Shown one piece after another: positions 8,018 to 16,079 of a DNA stretch of 23,160 bases. The position numbers and the translations under genes were made by a program. Source of the DNA: UBA6019 sp035535055 (GTDB lineage Bacteria; Chloroflexota; Dormibacteria; Dormibacterales; Dormibacteraceae); the NCBI GenBank assembly GCA_035535055.1, contig DATLQT010000103.1:1-23160 (forward strand). The letters run 5' to 3'. A model generated the notes under the pieces. It made no database searches and had not been told where the DNA came from. It saw nothing but the letters and a program-made list of their open reading frames with translations. Positions within the stretch are counted from its first letter, which is position 1, and each line of letters opens with the position of its first letter.

Positions 8018-8959
8018 TTACTGCAGCTCTTTCTTGTCGGTCGGGTCGCGAGCCGGGCGGCCAGACGCGTTGAGGGGCGCCAGGCGCCGCAGCTCCTCGA
8101 GGTAAGGGACCGTCGGGTCGGGCGCCAGCAGGTTCAGGACCACCTGGTCGGCGCCCGCCTCGAACCTGCCCGCCACCCGTTCCGAGATGGCTTCCAAATC
8201 TCCCCAGGCGACGATCGCGTCGAACAGTGGGTCCGAGCCGGGTGGTTCCAGATCGCCCGCGGGCCAGCCCAGCCGGAGCAGGTTATTGACGTAGTTGGCG
8301 GCGCCCAGGTAGACCCGCATGTGCCGGTCGCCGACGGCGCGCGCTGCGAGACGGTCGTCTGCCAGTGCCACGACCAGGTCGGCGGCGATGAAGGGCTCCG
8401 GTCCCATCGCCTCGCGCTGCTCTCGCACGTGCTGATCGGTCGTGAAATAGGGGTAGACGCCCGCGGTGCGAGCACCCGCCAGCTCGGTCATCTTCGGCCC
8501 CAGGGCAGCCAGCACGACAGGCGGGGTCTCGACGCCCTTCGGCCCCCCGGTCACCTTGTCCATGGCATCCAGGTACTCGCGCATGTTGGTAACCGGCCGC
8601 TGGTAGTTGTGGCCTCGCCGCTCGACCATCGGTGCGTGGCTGACGCCGATGCCGAGGAGGAACCGGTTGCCCCAGGCTTCCGCCAGTGAGCGCCCGCCCG
8701 CCACCATCGCGGCGGGATCGCGCGCCCAGATGTTGGCGATGCCGCTGGCGACTACCAGTTGCGAGGTCGCCGCGAGGAATATCGCGCCCTGCACGAACAC
8801 CTCGCGGGCGAACGCCTCGCCATACCAGAGGGTCCCAAAACCAAGCCGTTCAATCTCAGCCACCACCTCACGTTGTACGGCAGCCGGCTGGGCGGCAAGG
8901 CTGCCGCTGAAGACGCCGATCCGACCCGGCTCGATACCCTTGAGGTGGCCCCTGCTCAC
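8018..8959 (-). CDS. LLM-class F420-dependent oxidoreductase
   Basis: 313 residues with a luciferase-like TIM-barrel pattern: an early strand (RIGVFSGSL), LGFGTLWYGEAF, the LVVASGIANIWARDP segment typical of F420-dependent LLM proteins, WGNRFLLGIGVSHAPMVE, and PPVVLAALGPKMTELAG near residue 145. These enzymes transfer hydride between reduced F420 and small organic substrates in the cytoplasm. The GTG at 8959 gives a normal N-terminus. The gene stands directly upstream of the damaged EamA transporter on the same strand. Its presence with the Ddn-like gene at 22566 argues that the host makes cofactor F420. Substrate not predictable. Confidence 0.9.
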   Translation of the reverse strand: MSRGHLKGIEPGRIGVFSGSLAAQPAAVQREVVAEIERLGFGTLWYGEAFAREVFVQGAIFLAATSQLVVASGIANIWARDPAAMVAGGRSLAEAWGNRFLLGIGVSHAPMVERRGHNYQRPVTNMREYLDAMDKVTGGPKGVETPPVVLAALGPKMTELAGARTAGVYPYFTTDQHVREQREAMGPEPFIAADLVVALADDRLAARAVGDRHMRVYLGAANYVNNLLRLGWPAGDLEPPGSDPLFDAIVAWGDLEAISERVAGRFEAGADQVVLNLLAPDPTVPYLEELRRLAPLNASGRPARDPTDKKELQ

Positions 8960-9197
8960 GCATTTTGGAACCAGTCGACACTATGGCGAATTCCACTCAA
9001 CTGATGCCCGTCAGCCGTCCCACGGCCGGAGAGTTTGTCCCAGGGCAGGTCCGGGGCTAAGCTTGAGCTGACCGTGTCGGGGCTTCTTCTGACCCGCCGC
9101 ATGGCCCTCGACTTCGGGCGCTGGCACAACGTCCTCTCTAGCGCTTGACCCCCTTGAGTCTTGGCGCACGCCAGCGCGCCGCAACCCTCACGCATTC

Positions 9198-9205
9198 GAG
9201 GAGAG
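9198..9205 (+). promoter_or_regulatory. Ribosome-binding site of the carbonic anhydrase gene
   Basis: GAGGAGAG six bases before ATG at 9212. It decides the start against an upstream in-frame TTG at 9161, whose extra 17 residues are not conserved-looking. The rest of 8960-9211 shows no gene I can support. Confidence 0.7.
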
Positions 9206-9211
9206 TCAAGA

Positions 9212-9718
9212 ATGAGCATCAACGACGCCGTCATCGATAGCAAGCAGCGCTACGCCGGCTCCTTCAGCAAGGGCGACCTCCCGATGCCCCCGGGCAGGAA
9301 GCTCGCGGTGCTGGCCTGCATGGACGCGCGGCTCGACGTCCACAAGATCCTCGGCCTCGAAGAGGGCGACGCCCACGTCATTCGCAACGCGGGAGGGGTC
9401 GCCACCGACGACGCGATCCGCTCCATCGTGATCTCCCAGCGCCTCCTGGGCACGGACGAGATCGTCCTCGTCCATCACACCGTCTGCGGCATGCTGACCT
9501 TCACCGACCATGACCTGAAAAAGCAGATCCAACTCGAGACCGGAATCCGACCCCCCTTTGCGATGGAGGCGTTCGACGACCTCGAGGAGGACGTGCGGCA
9601 GAGCGCGGCCCGGATCCAGGCGAGCCCGTTCGTTCCCAAGAAATCGATTCGGGGCTTCATCTACGACGTCCGGACGGGACGGCTTGACGAGGTGAAGCTA
9701 CCAGCAGGTCGGGCCTGA
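9212..9718 (+). CDS. Beta-class carbonic anhydrase-like protein
   Basis: 168 residues. Zinc ligands are all present: C36 in LACMDARLD with the D38-x-R40 dyad, H89 and C92 in VHHTVCGM. RNAGGVATDDAIRS at 58-71 is the conserved central helix region. This short form, with compact spacing, resembles actinobacterial Rv1284-type enzymes. The expected reaction is reversible hydration of CO2 to bicarbonate in the cytoplasm. A strong GGAG ribosome site precedes the ATG, and a GC-rich hairpin 60 bases after the stop may end the transcript, so the gene is probably monocistronic. Confidence 0.92.
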   Translation: MSINDAVIDSKQRYAGSFSKGDLPMPPGRKLAVLACMDARLDVHKILGLEEGDAHVIRNAGGVATDDAIRSIVISQRLLGTDEIVLVHHTVCGMLTFTDHDLKKQIQLETGIRPPFAMEAFDDLEEDVRQSAARIQASPFVPKKSIRGFIYDVRTGRLDEVKLPAGRA

Positions 9719-9776
9719 CGGCGGGCACAACCAACCCGAGTGCGGAAGCTGAGCCAACCGAGACCGTATGACGTAG

Positions 9777-9800
9777 GGCCCCGGCATCTGGCCCGGGGCC
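9777..9800 (+). terminator. Strong GC hairpin downstream of the carbonic anhydrase gene
   Basis: Perfect 8-bp arms GGCCCCGG and CCGGGGCC around an 8-base loop, about 60 bases beyond the stop codon. No U-tract follows, so it is not a classical intrinsic terminator, but such U-less hairpins are common at 3' ends in GC-rich bacteria. Confidence 0.45.
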
Positions 9801-9929
9801 TAGTCGCGCCGAAGTACTCATCGGCCAAGAGGCCGTCATCTCCGAAGAAAGGTGGCCGGGCCGCCAGGGCGCTGACGCGCACGCCGCGACCCCCCCGGTG
9901 GGCGGCCGGCTGCCGGGTCAGGTTCATGA

Positions 9930-10016
9930 CTGATCGAGGCCGGCGCCAGCGTGCTGGTGACCGCGCGCTCGCCAGCTATCGCGGCCGAGCACGCAGATGA
10001 TTTCGGCCGCTCATAA
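9930..10016 (+). pseudogene. Remnant of a short-chain dehydrogenase-like gene
   Basis: Between a TGA just upstream and the TAA at 10014-10016, the frame reads LIEAGASVLVTARS, then PAIAAEHADDFGRS. This closely fits the beta2 strand and following helix of the NAD(P)-binding fold of short-chain dehydrogenases, where EAGA-V-VTARS is typical. The glycine-rich TGxxxGxG before it and all catalytic residues after it are missing. The piece has no start codon. It is best read as a vestige of a deleted gene; a chance match is possible given its 28 codons. Confidence 0.4.
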
Positions 10017-10131
10017 AGACGCCGCTAGTTTTTTGTGGTCTGGCCACATGGTCAAAGCCAGCTGCCGGGTTTAGTCTCCGAGCGGGTTGGGGGGAACCTG
10101 TTGGCTTCGCGGGTTCCTGGGGGTTCATGCC

Positions 10132-10281
10132 ATGCGTTCGGAAGAGCGAGTGCTTCGCGACGCGACCACAGCGTTGGGGAGGTTGGTCCGCCGGCTTCTG
10201 GCCGGGTTCTCGAATGCCGTCGACATGCTGGCCGCAGGCCAGGTCGACGAGGCGGGCGTCGGGTCTCTGGACCCGGAATAG
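10132..10281 (+). CDS. Small hypothetical ORF, 49 residues (doubtful)
   Basis: ATG at 10132 opens MRSEERVLRDATTALGRLVR, then RLLAGFSNAVDMLAAGQ, ending in an acidic tail. The composition suits one or two amphipathic helices and third positions are mostly G/C, but there is no clear ribosome site (a G5 run lies 8-12 bases upstream) and no recognised family. It sits in an otherwise gene-poor stretch from 9719 to 10507, where, apart from the hairpin and the dehydrogenase remnant, I see nothing else. Confidence 0.3.
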   Translation: MRSEERVLRDATTALGRLVRRLLAGFSNAVDMLAAGQVDEAGVGSLDPE

Positions 10282-10507
10282 GCGTCAGCTGGCGACCCGT
10301 GCGAAGGGCCGTCGGCGGGGCGACGTTTTAAACCAGTCCACAGGCGGGCGCGCTTGCCGGCCGGGCGGATGCTTCCGATTGGCCGCCGAGAGTACGCTCA
10401 TGTGGACCGCTGCCCCGCACGGCTGCCCAGCCTCCTCAGTGGTTTGTCCGGTTCAGCTGCCCGAAATCGAGGCGGAACCGATAGGAGAGGGCAAAGAACG
10501 CACCACC

Positions 10508-10817
10508 ATGGCGGACGAATACGAGGTTCGACGGATGTCGATCGATTCGGAACGCCTCCTGCCGGGGAGGAGACGGACAGCCGAAGCACTGACACGTAAC
10601 GCACTGGATAGCGGTTTACGCCGAGCTTTTGAAGACCAAGCCTAATTTGGTTGAGAAGCTTTTGGAGATGATGGTCTCGCAGCCGAAGGATGTGCGTGAC
10701 GAGCTTCAGCGCGCCGACGTTCAGATGCTCCAGATGCAGATCGATCGGCTCGAGACCCGCCGCGGCTTCTGGCGGGCACGGCTCAGCGAATTGGAGGGCG
10801 AGACGCCAACCAGCTGA
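10508..10817 (+). pseudogene. Small helical protein split by a +1 frameshift
   Basis: Two overlapping frames appear to be one gene. From ATG 10508 the first reads MADEYEVRRMSIDSERLLPG, then RRRTAEALTR; the second reads THWIAVYAELLKTKPNLVEK, continues DELQRADVQMLQMQIDRLE and ends RGFWRARLSELEGETPTS. Removing one A from TAA near 10596 joins them as EALTRTHWIAVYAELL and gives 103 codons. The HW-x-x-VY-x-ELL start and the long heptad-like C-terminal helix with FW resemble small helical hypothetical proteins I associate with actinobacteria, from memory and without a named family. If the frameshift is real, a TTG at 10629 could still start a 62-residue C-terminal product. Function unknown. Confidence 0.5.
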
Positions 10818-10852
10818 TCCGGCCGCGCCTCGGTCACTGGCCGGCCAGAAGG

Positions 10853-12568
10853 CTAGGTGGCTTCCAGCAGCTCCTCCGGTCGTCCCTCGGCGGCGTTGGC
10901 CGCGGGCTTTCCCACCGGCAGGTCGGCGCGGCTCGATCCACGCAGGGCGGAGACCGCCGCGGCCAGGACGCACATCGCGATGCAGGCAACCAGCGCGGCC
11001 CGGATCCCGACCACGAAGGGCTGCGCCAGGATCCCAGCGAAGAAGTGGGGATCGACCAGTCGCGCCGCCACCGCCGGGCCGAGGCTGGAAAGGGCGGAGG
11101 CCGAGACCAGGTGCGCGATCGGGTCGTAGCCGAGCATGGCCGAGAAGATCGCCGCCCCCGGCGGGAGGGCGGAGAGCCCATGGGCGATCGGCGCCGGCAG
11201 CCCGGCCGCCCTGGCGCCGCTTTCCAGCGCCGGCCCGAAGCTGCCCGCCAGGCCGCCGATGACGATGGTGAAGAAGATCGCCTGGCTGGCGGTCATCCCG
11301 GCGTTCAGCACCGTCGCCCGCATGCCCGACGCGGAGCCGCGGTGCTCGGCCGGCACCGCGCCCATGATCTGGGAGGTGTTGGGCGCGCTGAATAACCCCA
11401 TCCCGGCCCCCATCAGGAAGAGGTAGGCGCCGAACTGCCAGAGGCTGAAGTCGGCAGGGAGGGTGGACAGCAGGCCGGCCGCGAGGGCGACGATGAGAAT
11501 GCCGGAGGTCGCCAGCCCGCGCGCCCCGTAGCGGTCGCTGAGCCAGCCCCCGAACGGACCGCAGAGGACGAAGCCGATCATGAGGGGCATGGTGTCGAGG
11601 CCCGCCTGGAGGGGGGTGTTCGCATATGAGACCCCGTGCAGCGGCAGCCAGATCCCCTGCAGCCAGATGATGAACATGAACTGGAGGCCGCCCCGGGCAA
11701 GCGAGAAGAGGAAGGCGGCCACGTTGCCGAAGAGGAAGGCGCGAATCCGGAAGAGGCTCAACTCGAACATCGGGTAGGCAGTCCGCTTCTCGAAGTAGGC
11801 GAAGAGGCCGAGCAGCACGACGCCGGCGATCAACCCGGCTTCAACGACCGGGTTAGACCAGCCCATCGACTGGTTGCCGTAGGGGCTGAGCGCCTCGGTC
11901 AGCGCATACATGAGGGCCAGGAGCCCGAAGGCGAAGGTCAGGTTGCCAATCCAGTCGAGCGGCTGCCGACGGCGTTCGCCGACCTCGTGGAGGGCGAAGA
12001 AGGCCCAGACGGTCCCGAGCACACCGACCGGCACGCTGACCAGGAAGTCGAGCCTCCAGTTGATGGCCGCCAGCGCCCCGCCGAGCACGACACCGACCAG
12101 GTTGCCGGCGATGAAGGCGATCTGGTTGATCCCCAGCGCGAATCCCCTCTGGCTGGCCGGGAAGGCGTCGGTCAGGATCGCGATGCTGTTGGCGAAGAGG
12201 CAGGCGCCGCCCAGGCCCTGCACCATCCGGAAGCCGATCAGCTCAACCGCGCCCGCCGAGCCGGTCGAGGGCGTGACCGCGCAGAGCAGCGACCCGATCG
12301 TGAAGACGATGAAGCCGATGGTGTAGACGCGGACCCGGCCGAACATGTCGGCGATCCGGCCGAAGGTGACCAGGAGGACGGTGGTCATGGCCGAGTAGCC
12401 CATCAGCATCCAGAGCAGCAGGCTCGACTGGCCGGGCGCCAACGGGTCGACGTGGAGGCCCGAGAAGATCGCCGGCAGGGAGATGAGCACGATCGTCTGG
12501 TTGATCGCGGCCATCAGCATGCCGAGGGTCGTGTTGACGAGGACGACCCACTTGTAGTCGATCTTCAT
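10853..12568 (-). CDS. DHA2-family (EmrB/QacA-type) multidrug exporter, MFS
   Basis: 571 residues and about 14 TM helices. The first helix (VVLVNTTLGMLMAAINQTIV) is typical of DHA2 proteins; motif A appears as FGRIADMFGRVRVY after helix 2; MVQGLGGACLFANSIAIL and the INWRLDFLVSVPVGVLG loop are other family landmarks. Members export drugs, dyes or organic metabolites in exchange for protons. The ATG at 12568 overlaps the stop of the MarR gene by four bases (ATGA), so the two are co-translated and the exporter is probably controlled by that regulator. Substrates cannot be told from sequence. Confidence 0.93.
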   Translation of the reverse strand: MKIDYKWVVLVNTTLGMLMAAINQTIVLISLPAIFSGLHVDPLAPGQSSLLLWMLMGYSAMTTVLLVTFGRIADMFGRVRVYTIGFIVFTIGSLLCAVTPSTGSAGAVELIGFRMVQGLGGACLFANSIAILTDAFPASQRGFALGINQIAFIAGNLVGVVLGGALAAINWRLDFLVSVPVGVLGTVWAFFALHEVGERRRQPLDWIGNLTFAFGLLALMYALTEALSPYGNQSMGWSNPVVEAGLIAGVVLLGLFAYFEKRTAYPMFELSLFRIRAFLFGNVAAFLFSLARGGLQFMFIIWLQGIWLPLHGVSYANTPLQAGLDTMPLMIGFVLCGPFGGWLSDRYGARGLATSGILIVALAAGLLSTLPADFSLWQFGAYLFLMGAGMGLFSAPNTSQIMGAVPAEHRGSASGMRATVLNAGMTASQAIFFTIVIGGLAGSFGPALESGARAAGLPAPIAHGLSALPPGAAIFSAMLGYDPIAHLVSASALSSLGPAVAARLVDPHFFAGILAQPFVVGIRAALVACIAMCVLAAAVSALRGSSRADLPVGKPAANAAEGRPEELLEAT

Positions 12569-13038
12569 ACGCGCGCCCCTGCCGCCTGCGGCTCCTCGTC
12601 AAACCGATGGACGGCCTGTGCGAACTCCCGGAAAGCGACCGCGAGGCGGTCGCGGTCAGCCGGGCTCATCGCCTCGGCGGCCGCCCGGATGGCGCTCCCC
12701 TCCAGCATCGGGAGGGAGCCGACCAGGCGCCTGCCCTCGGGGGTCAGGCTCGCCACCACCCGACGCCGGTCCTCGCCGTCGCGGGTCCGCTCGATCAGGC
12801 CCCTCTCCTCGAGCCGGTCGGCAAGCCGCGTGATCGAGGGCGGGGCGAGCGCCAGCTCGGCGCCCAGCCTGCCCAGCGGCATCGGCGCGGCGCGAAGCCG
12901 GCGGAGGGCGCGGACCTGGGTGAGGGTGAGCGCGGCCGTCTCCCAGATCCGGGCCTGGAGCGGCTCGCTGAGCACCACCGCGTCGAGGTAGGCGCGCAGC
13001 AGCTCCGCTGGAGAGCCCGTCTCAGGATTACTTGCCAT
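12565..13038 (-). CDS. MarR-family transcriptional regulator
   Basis: 157 residues with a winged helix: LTQVRALRRLRAAP leads into PLGRLGAELALAPPSITRLA (recognition helix), DRLEERGLIERTRDGEDRRR (wing with the family D-x-R) and VVASLTPEGRRLV. N- and C-terminal helices form the usual dimer interface. MarR proteins generally repress adjacent exporter genes and release DNA on binding phenolic or other lipophilic ligands. Here it is the first gene of a two-gene operon with a DHA2 exporter. The ATG at 13038 lies nine bases after a good -10 box, so the mRNA is probably leaderless; a palindrome in the promoter is the likely autoregulatory operator. Confidence 0.93.
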   Translation of the reverse strand: MASNPETGSPAELLRAYLDAVVLSEPLQARIWETAALTLTQVRALRRLRAAPMPLGRLGAELALAPPSITRLADRLEERGLIERTRDGEDRRRVVASLTPEGRRLVGSLPMLEGSAIRAAAEAMSPADRDRLAVAFREFAQAVHRFDEEPQAAGARV

Positions 13039-13047
13039 GAGGGCAAT

Positions 13048-13076
13048 ATTCTACTGAACGCCAAATATGGCGTTAA
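13048..13076 (-). promoter_or_regulatory. Probable promoter of the MarR-exporter operon
   Basis: On the minus strand: -35 TTAACG (13076-13071), exactly 17 bases, then -10 TAGAAT (13053-13048), nine bases before ATG. Expected transcription start falls at or a couple of bases before the start codon, so the message would lack a leader. The -35 box lies over the TAA stop of the preceding glycosyltransferase gene. Confidence 0.6.
13057..13074. promoter_or_regulatory. Palindromic operator candidate for MarR
   Basis: AACGCCA-AATA-TGGCGTT: perfect 7-bp arms around a 4-base AT centre, 18 bases in all, inside the spacer and overlapping the -35 box. Size, symmetry and place fit a MarR dimer site blocking RNA polymerase. 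It also covers the last codon region of the upstream glycosyltransferase. Confidence 0.65.
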
Positions 13077-15182
13077 GGATGCGGCGAGGTCGTCGGAACC
13101 GGTGAAGGGGCTGGGCTCGGGGCCGCGCCCGGGCCCGCGCTCGGGGTGGTGGTCGGGACGGCCGTGGTCGCCGGCTGGGCCCCGGGCGCCGACGGCGCGG
13201 GCCTGCGGGCGGTCGCGCCCGCGAACTGGCCGAACTCGGGCAGATCGGGCTGCGTGGGAGGAGCCGGCTTGGCGGTCGCGAAGAGCAGCACCAGGGCGGC
13301 GAAGGCAACGCTCACCAGAGCCCAGGCCGAGGCCTCGGCGATCCGCCCGGGCGCACCGGGCGGCCTCTCGCCGGTGTTCTGCGCCGAGCGCATGTAGGAG
13401 CGCCGGAAGTCGGTCAGCTTGACCCCGGCCGAGGCGAGGCTGACCCAGGGCGCGCTGGCATAGAAGGCCGCCTGGTAAAGCAGCAAAACGGCCAGCACGA
13501 TGGTCGCCGGCGAGACAATGCTGAAGGCAATCACGATCGCGCCCAGAAGGCTCAGGGCGGCCAGGGCCGTCTCCGCCTTGCAGCTGCTGAGCGCGACCCG
13601 GATCGAGCTCTCCCCCTCCTCGACCTTCGGCGTGCGGAGGAAGGCCGCTCGCGGGTGAACCAGCCCGCGGAGGCAGGCGAGCGTGACCACCCAGCTGAGC
13701 GCGAACCAGATTCCGAGCGCGCCGAGGGCGTTGCGCCAGCCGCAGCCGGTGGTCCGGCGAAGGCCCCAGAAAGCCCGCAGCAGGCCGGTTACCAAAAAGA
13801 GGAGCGGCACCACCACGACGGCGCCGACCAGCTGGCGCAGGGGCAGCCGGTGGTGCAGCGCGAGGAAGCCGGCGGTAAGAACCAGGAGCAGAGTGAAGGC
13901 CAGCGTCAGCATCTCGCCGAACCACTGGCCGCAGCCGAGCAGGTAGTGCACCCGCTGGGCGGGCGAAGGGCACCAGCTCGCGCCAGTGGAGACGCAGGAT
14001 CTGGATGCCGCCGAGCGCCCAGCGGAAGCGCTGCTTTTTGAGCCCGTCGAAGGAGAGCGGCATCAGCCCGGCGCCGCGCGGGCGGGGGTCGTAGACGCCC
14101 TCGTAGCCGCGGCCCAGAAGCCGGAGGCTCATCTCCGAGTCCTCGGTGACGCAGTCCTCGTTCCAGCCGCCCACCTCCTCCAGCGCGCCGTGCCGGATGA
14201 GGCCCATGGTGCCCCCGAAGATGATGGCGTTGCGGTTGGCCCGCGACGGCATGCTGACGTCGAAGAAGTAGCGGTAGCTGTAAAAGAGGCTCCGCAGGTA
14301 CTGGTCGTCCTCCCAGTCGAGATAGCGCTGGGGGCTCTGCACGAAGGCGACGTACCCGTCGGCGAAGTGGCCGACGAGGTCCTCCAGGAAGCCGGGCTGG
14401 ACGACGTAGTCGGCGTCCACGATGGAGATCACCTGGTACTCGGCCGGTGGCCGCCGGGTGGCCTCGTTGAGGGCGCCGGCCTTGAAGCCGGGCCAATCGG
14501 CCAGGTGCATGAACTGGAAGCGCGGGCCCAGCTCCACGCAGAGCGCCTCAAGGGGGCGCCACGCTTCCTCGTCGGGCGTGTTGTTGTCCACAACCTGGAC
14601 CACTAGGTGCGGGTAGCGCAGCTCGGCGAGGGAGCGGAGCGTGCGCTCCAAGACCTCCAGCGGCTCGTTGTAGCAGGGGACCTGGATCGCCACCGGCGGC
14701 CGGTGGGTCGGATCCGATCGGTGCTCGAGGCGGTCCCTGCGACCGAGGACGTCGAGAAGCTCGAAGGCATAGGAGACCGAAAGGAAGAGGGCGCAGAGCT
14801 CGAGCAGCAGGAGGACGATGGAGGCCGCCCAGACCACCGGGCCGTTGGCCTGGACGGTCAGGACGGCCACGTAGACCAGGTAGAGGCCCGTCCCCGCGAT
14901 CAGCAATGTGAACAGCTGAACGGCCGGCAGCGACCAGTGGCGAAGGAGGATCAGCCGGGCGGCGAGGATCAGCACCAGGGCCGCCACCGGCAGCAGGACG
15001 CTCGCCACCGGGTCGCCCGCGATGAAGCCGACCAGCCAGCCGGCGCCGGCCAGGGAGGCCGCCGCGACCACCACGCCAAGCGTCAGCCGGGCCCGGCTGA
15101 CGCCCGGGAGGACGACGGCCACGGTGGAGAGGGCGGCGGCGAGCGCCGCGAAGGAGGAGAAGCTCCTGAAGCACTCAGACAA
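13073..15182 (-). pseudogene. BcsA-like family 2 glycosyltransferase with one frameshift
   Basis: N-terminal TM helices (residues 10-140) precede a GT2 catalytic domain: VAIQVPCYNEP at 164-174, VVDNNTPDEE, DAD at 256-258, TED at 346-348 and QRFRW at 384-388, the full D, DxD, (T)ED, QxxRW set of processive synthases. The frame breaks at 13955-13964, where GCCCGCCCAG has one C too many; removing it joins ELVPFAR to QRVHYLLGCGQWFGEM, after which further TM helices and a Pro/Thr/Ala-rich tail run to TAA at 13073. The corrected gene has 703 codons, a normal size. The product would make and extrude a polysaccharide or glycolipid. TTG at 15182 is the most upstream start; no ribosome site fits it well. 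Confidence 0.82.
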
Positions 15183-15284
15183 CCTCCGGGGCGCGCCAAA
15201 CGTGATAGCAAGGCACTCATATCCAGCCTAGCTGGCGGCGAGAGGGCGGCAGCCGCTCGAGCGTGGCCACTGCCTCGGCCTGTG

Positions 15285-15290
15285 TACGTT
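15285..15290 (+). promoter_or_regulatory. -10 box candidate of the aldo/keto reductase gene
   Basis: TACGTT six bases before the GTG at 15297, so transcription would start about at the start codon (leaderless). No clear -35 was found. The divergent glycosyltransferase starts about 115 bases away, so this gap serves both genes. Confidence 0.35.
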
Positions 15291-15296
15291 TGGGGA

Positions 15297-16079
15297 GTGG
15301 AGCGGCGCCGGCTGGGCCAGACCGGGATCGAGGTCCCGGCGATCGGGATGGGCACCTGGCGCACCTTCGACACCGACGAGGACCGGTCGGCCATCGTCGA
15401 CGAGGCCCTTGCCGCCGGTATCGACCTCTTCGACTCCTCACCGATGTACGGCAAGGCCGAGGCGACCCTCGCCAGGGCACTCACCGGTCGTCGGAACAGG
15501 GTGCTGGTCGCGACCAAGGTCTGGACCGAGGACAGCGCCGAGGGCGAAGCCCAGGCCGCTAAAGCGCTCGAACTCTACGAAACCGTCGACGTCTACCAGG
15601 TGCACAACCTGGTCAATCTGCCCGACCAGCTTGCCCTCCTGGAGAGCCTGAAGGCTGCCGGTCGGGTGCGCGCCATCGGCGCCACCCACTACCGGGAGGA
15701 GGCGTTCTCAGAACTGGCCGCGGTGATGCGCAGCGGGCGGCTGGACATGGTCCAGATCCCCTACAACCCGCTCCGGCGCGAGGCCGAGAAGCTGCTTCTG
15801 CCGCTGGCCGAGGAGCTGGGCCTCGGCGTCTTCGTCATGAGCCCTCTGCAGGGCGGGATCCTCGACCGCCCGCACACGGCCGCCGACCTGGAGCGGCTGG
15901 GCGTCGAGACCTGGCCGCAGGCAATCCTGAAATGGATCGCTAGCGATCCGCGGGTCAGCACGGTCCTCACCGCAACCCAGCGGCCGGGCCGCCCGGCCGA
16001 GAACGCGCGCGGCGGCGAGGAGGGGATCTTCGACTTGGACCAGCGGGAACTGGTGAGCAGGCTGTGTGCGGCCGGATAG
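15297..16079 (+). CDS. Aldo/keto reductase
   Basis: 260 residues starting at GTG 15297 (MERRRLGQTGIEVPAIGMGT). The catalytic tetrad is complete: D46 and Y51 in IDLFDSSPMYG, K74 in VATKVW, H103 in VYQVHN. Strand and helix order fits the (beta/alpha)8 barrel, ending with the NADPH-binding region near WIASDPRVSTVLTATQRPG. It is somewhat shorter than the 280-330 residues common in the family. The frame is open upstream to 14607, but that part runs antisense to the glycosyltransferase and is an artefact. The stop lies inside the next gene (16-base overlap). Substrate unknown. Confidence 0.92.
   Translation: MERRRLGQTGIEVPAIGMGTWRTFDTDEDRSAIVDEALAAGIDLFDSSPMYGKAEATLARALTGRRNRVLVATKVWTEDSAEGEAQAAKALELYETVDVYQVHNLVNLPDQLALLESLKAAGRVRAIGATHYREEAFSELAAVMRSGRLDMVQIPYNPLRREAEKLLLPLAEELGLGVFVMSPLQGGILDRPHTAADLERLGVETWPQAILKWIASDPRVSTVLTATQRPGRPAENARGGEEGIFDLDQRELVSRLCAAG

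Noticed and set aside
9035..9148. 37-codon TTG-started plus-strand frame before the carbonic anhydrase gene
   Set aside because: No ribosome site, no family resemblance and too short to support from composition alone.
10029..10048. T-run next to a TGTGG/CCACA hairpin
   Set aside because: The T-run precedes the hairpin on the plus strand and reads as A on the minus strand, so it is not an intrinsic terminator in either direction.
11636..12991. 451-codon plus-strand frame
   Set aside because: It is fully antisense to the exporter and MarR genes, and its Glu/Asp/Arg/Gln-rich text is the usual mirror of GC-rich membrane-protein codons.
14607..15296. N-terminal extension of the aldo/keto reductase frame
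   Set aside because: It runs antisense to the glycosyltransferase catalytic domain; the reductase fold begins at 15297.
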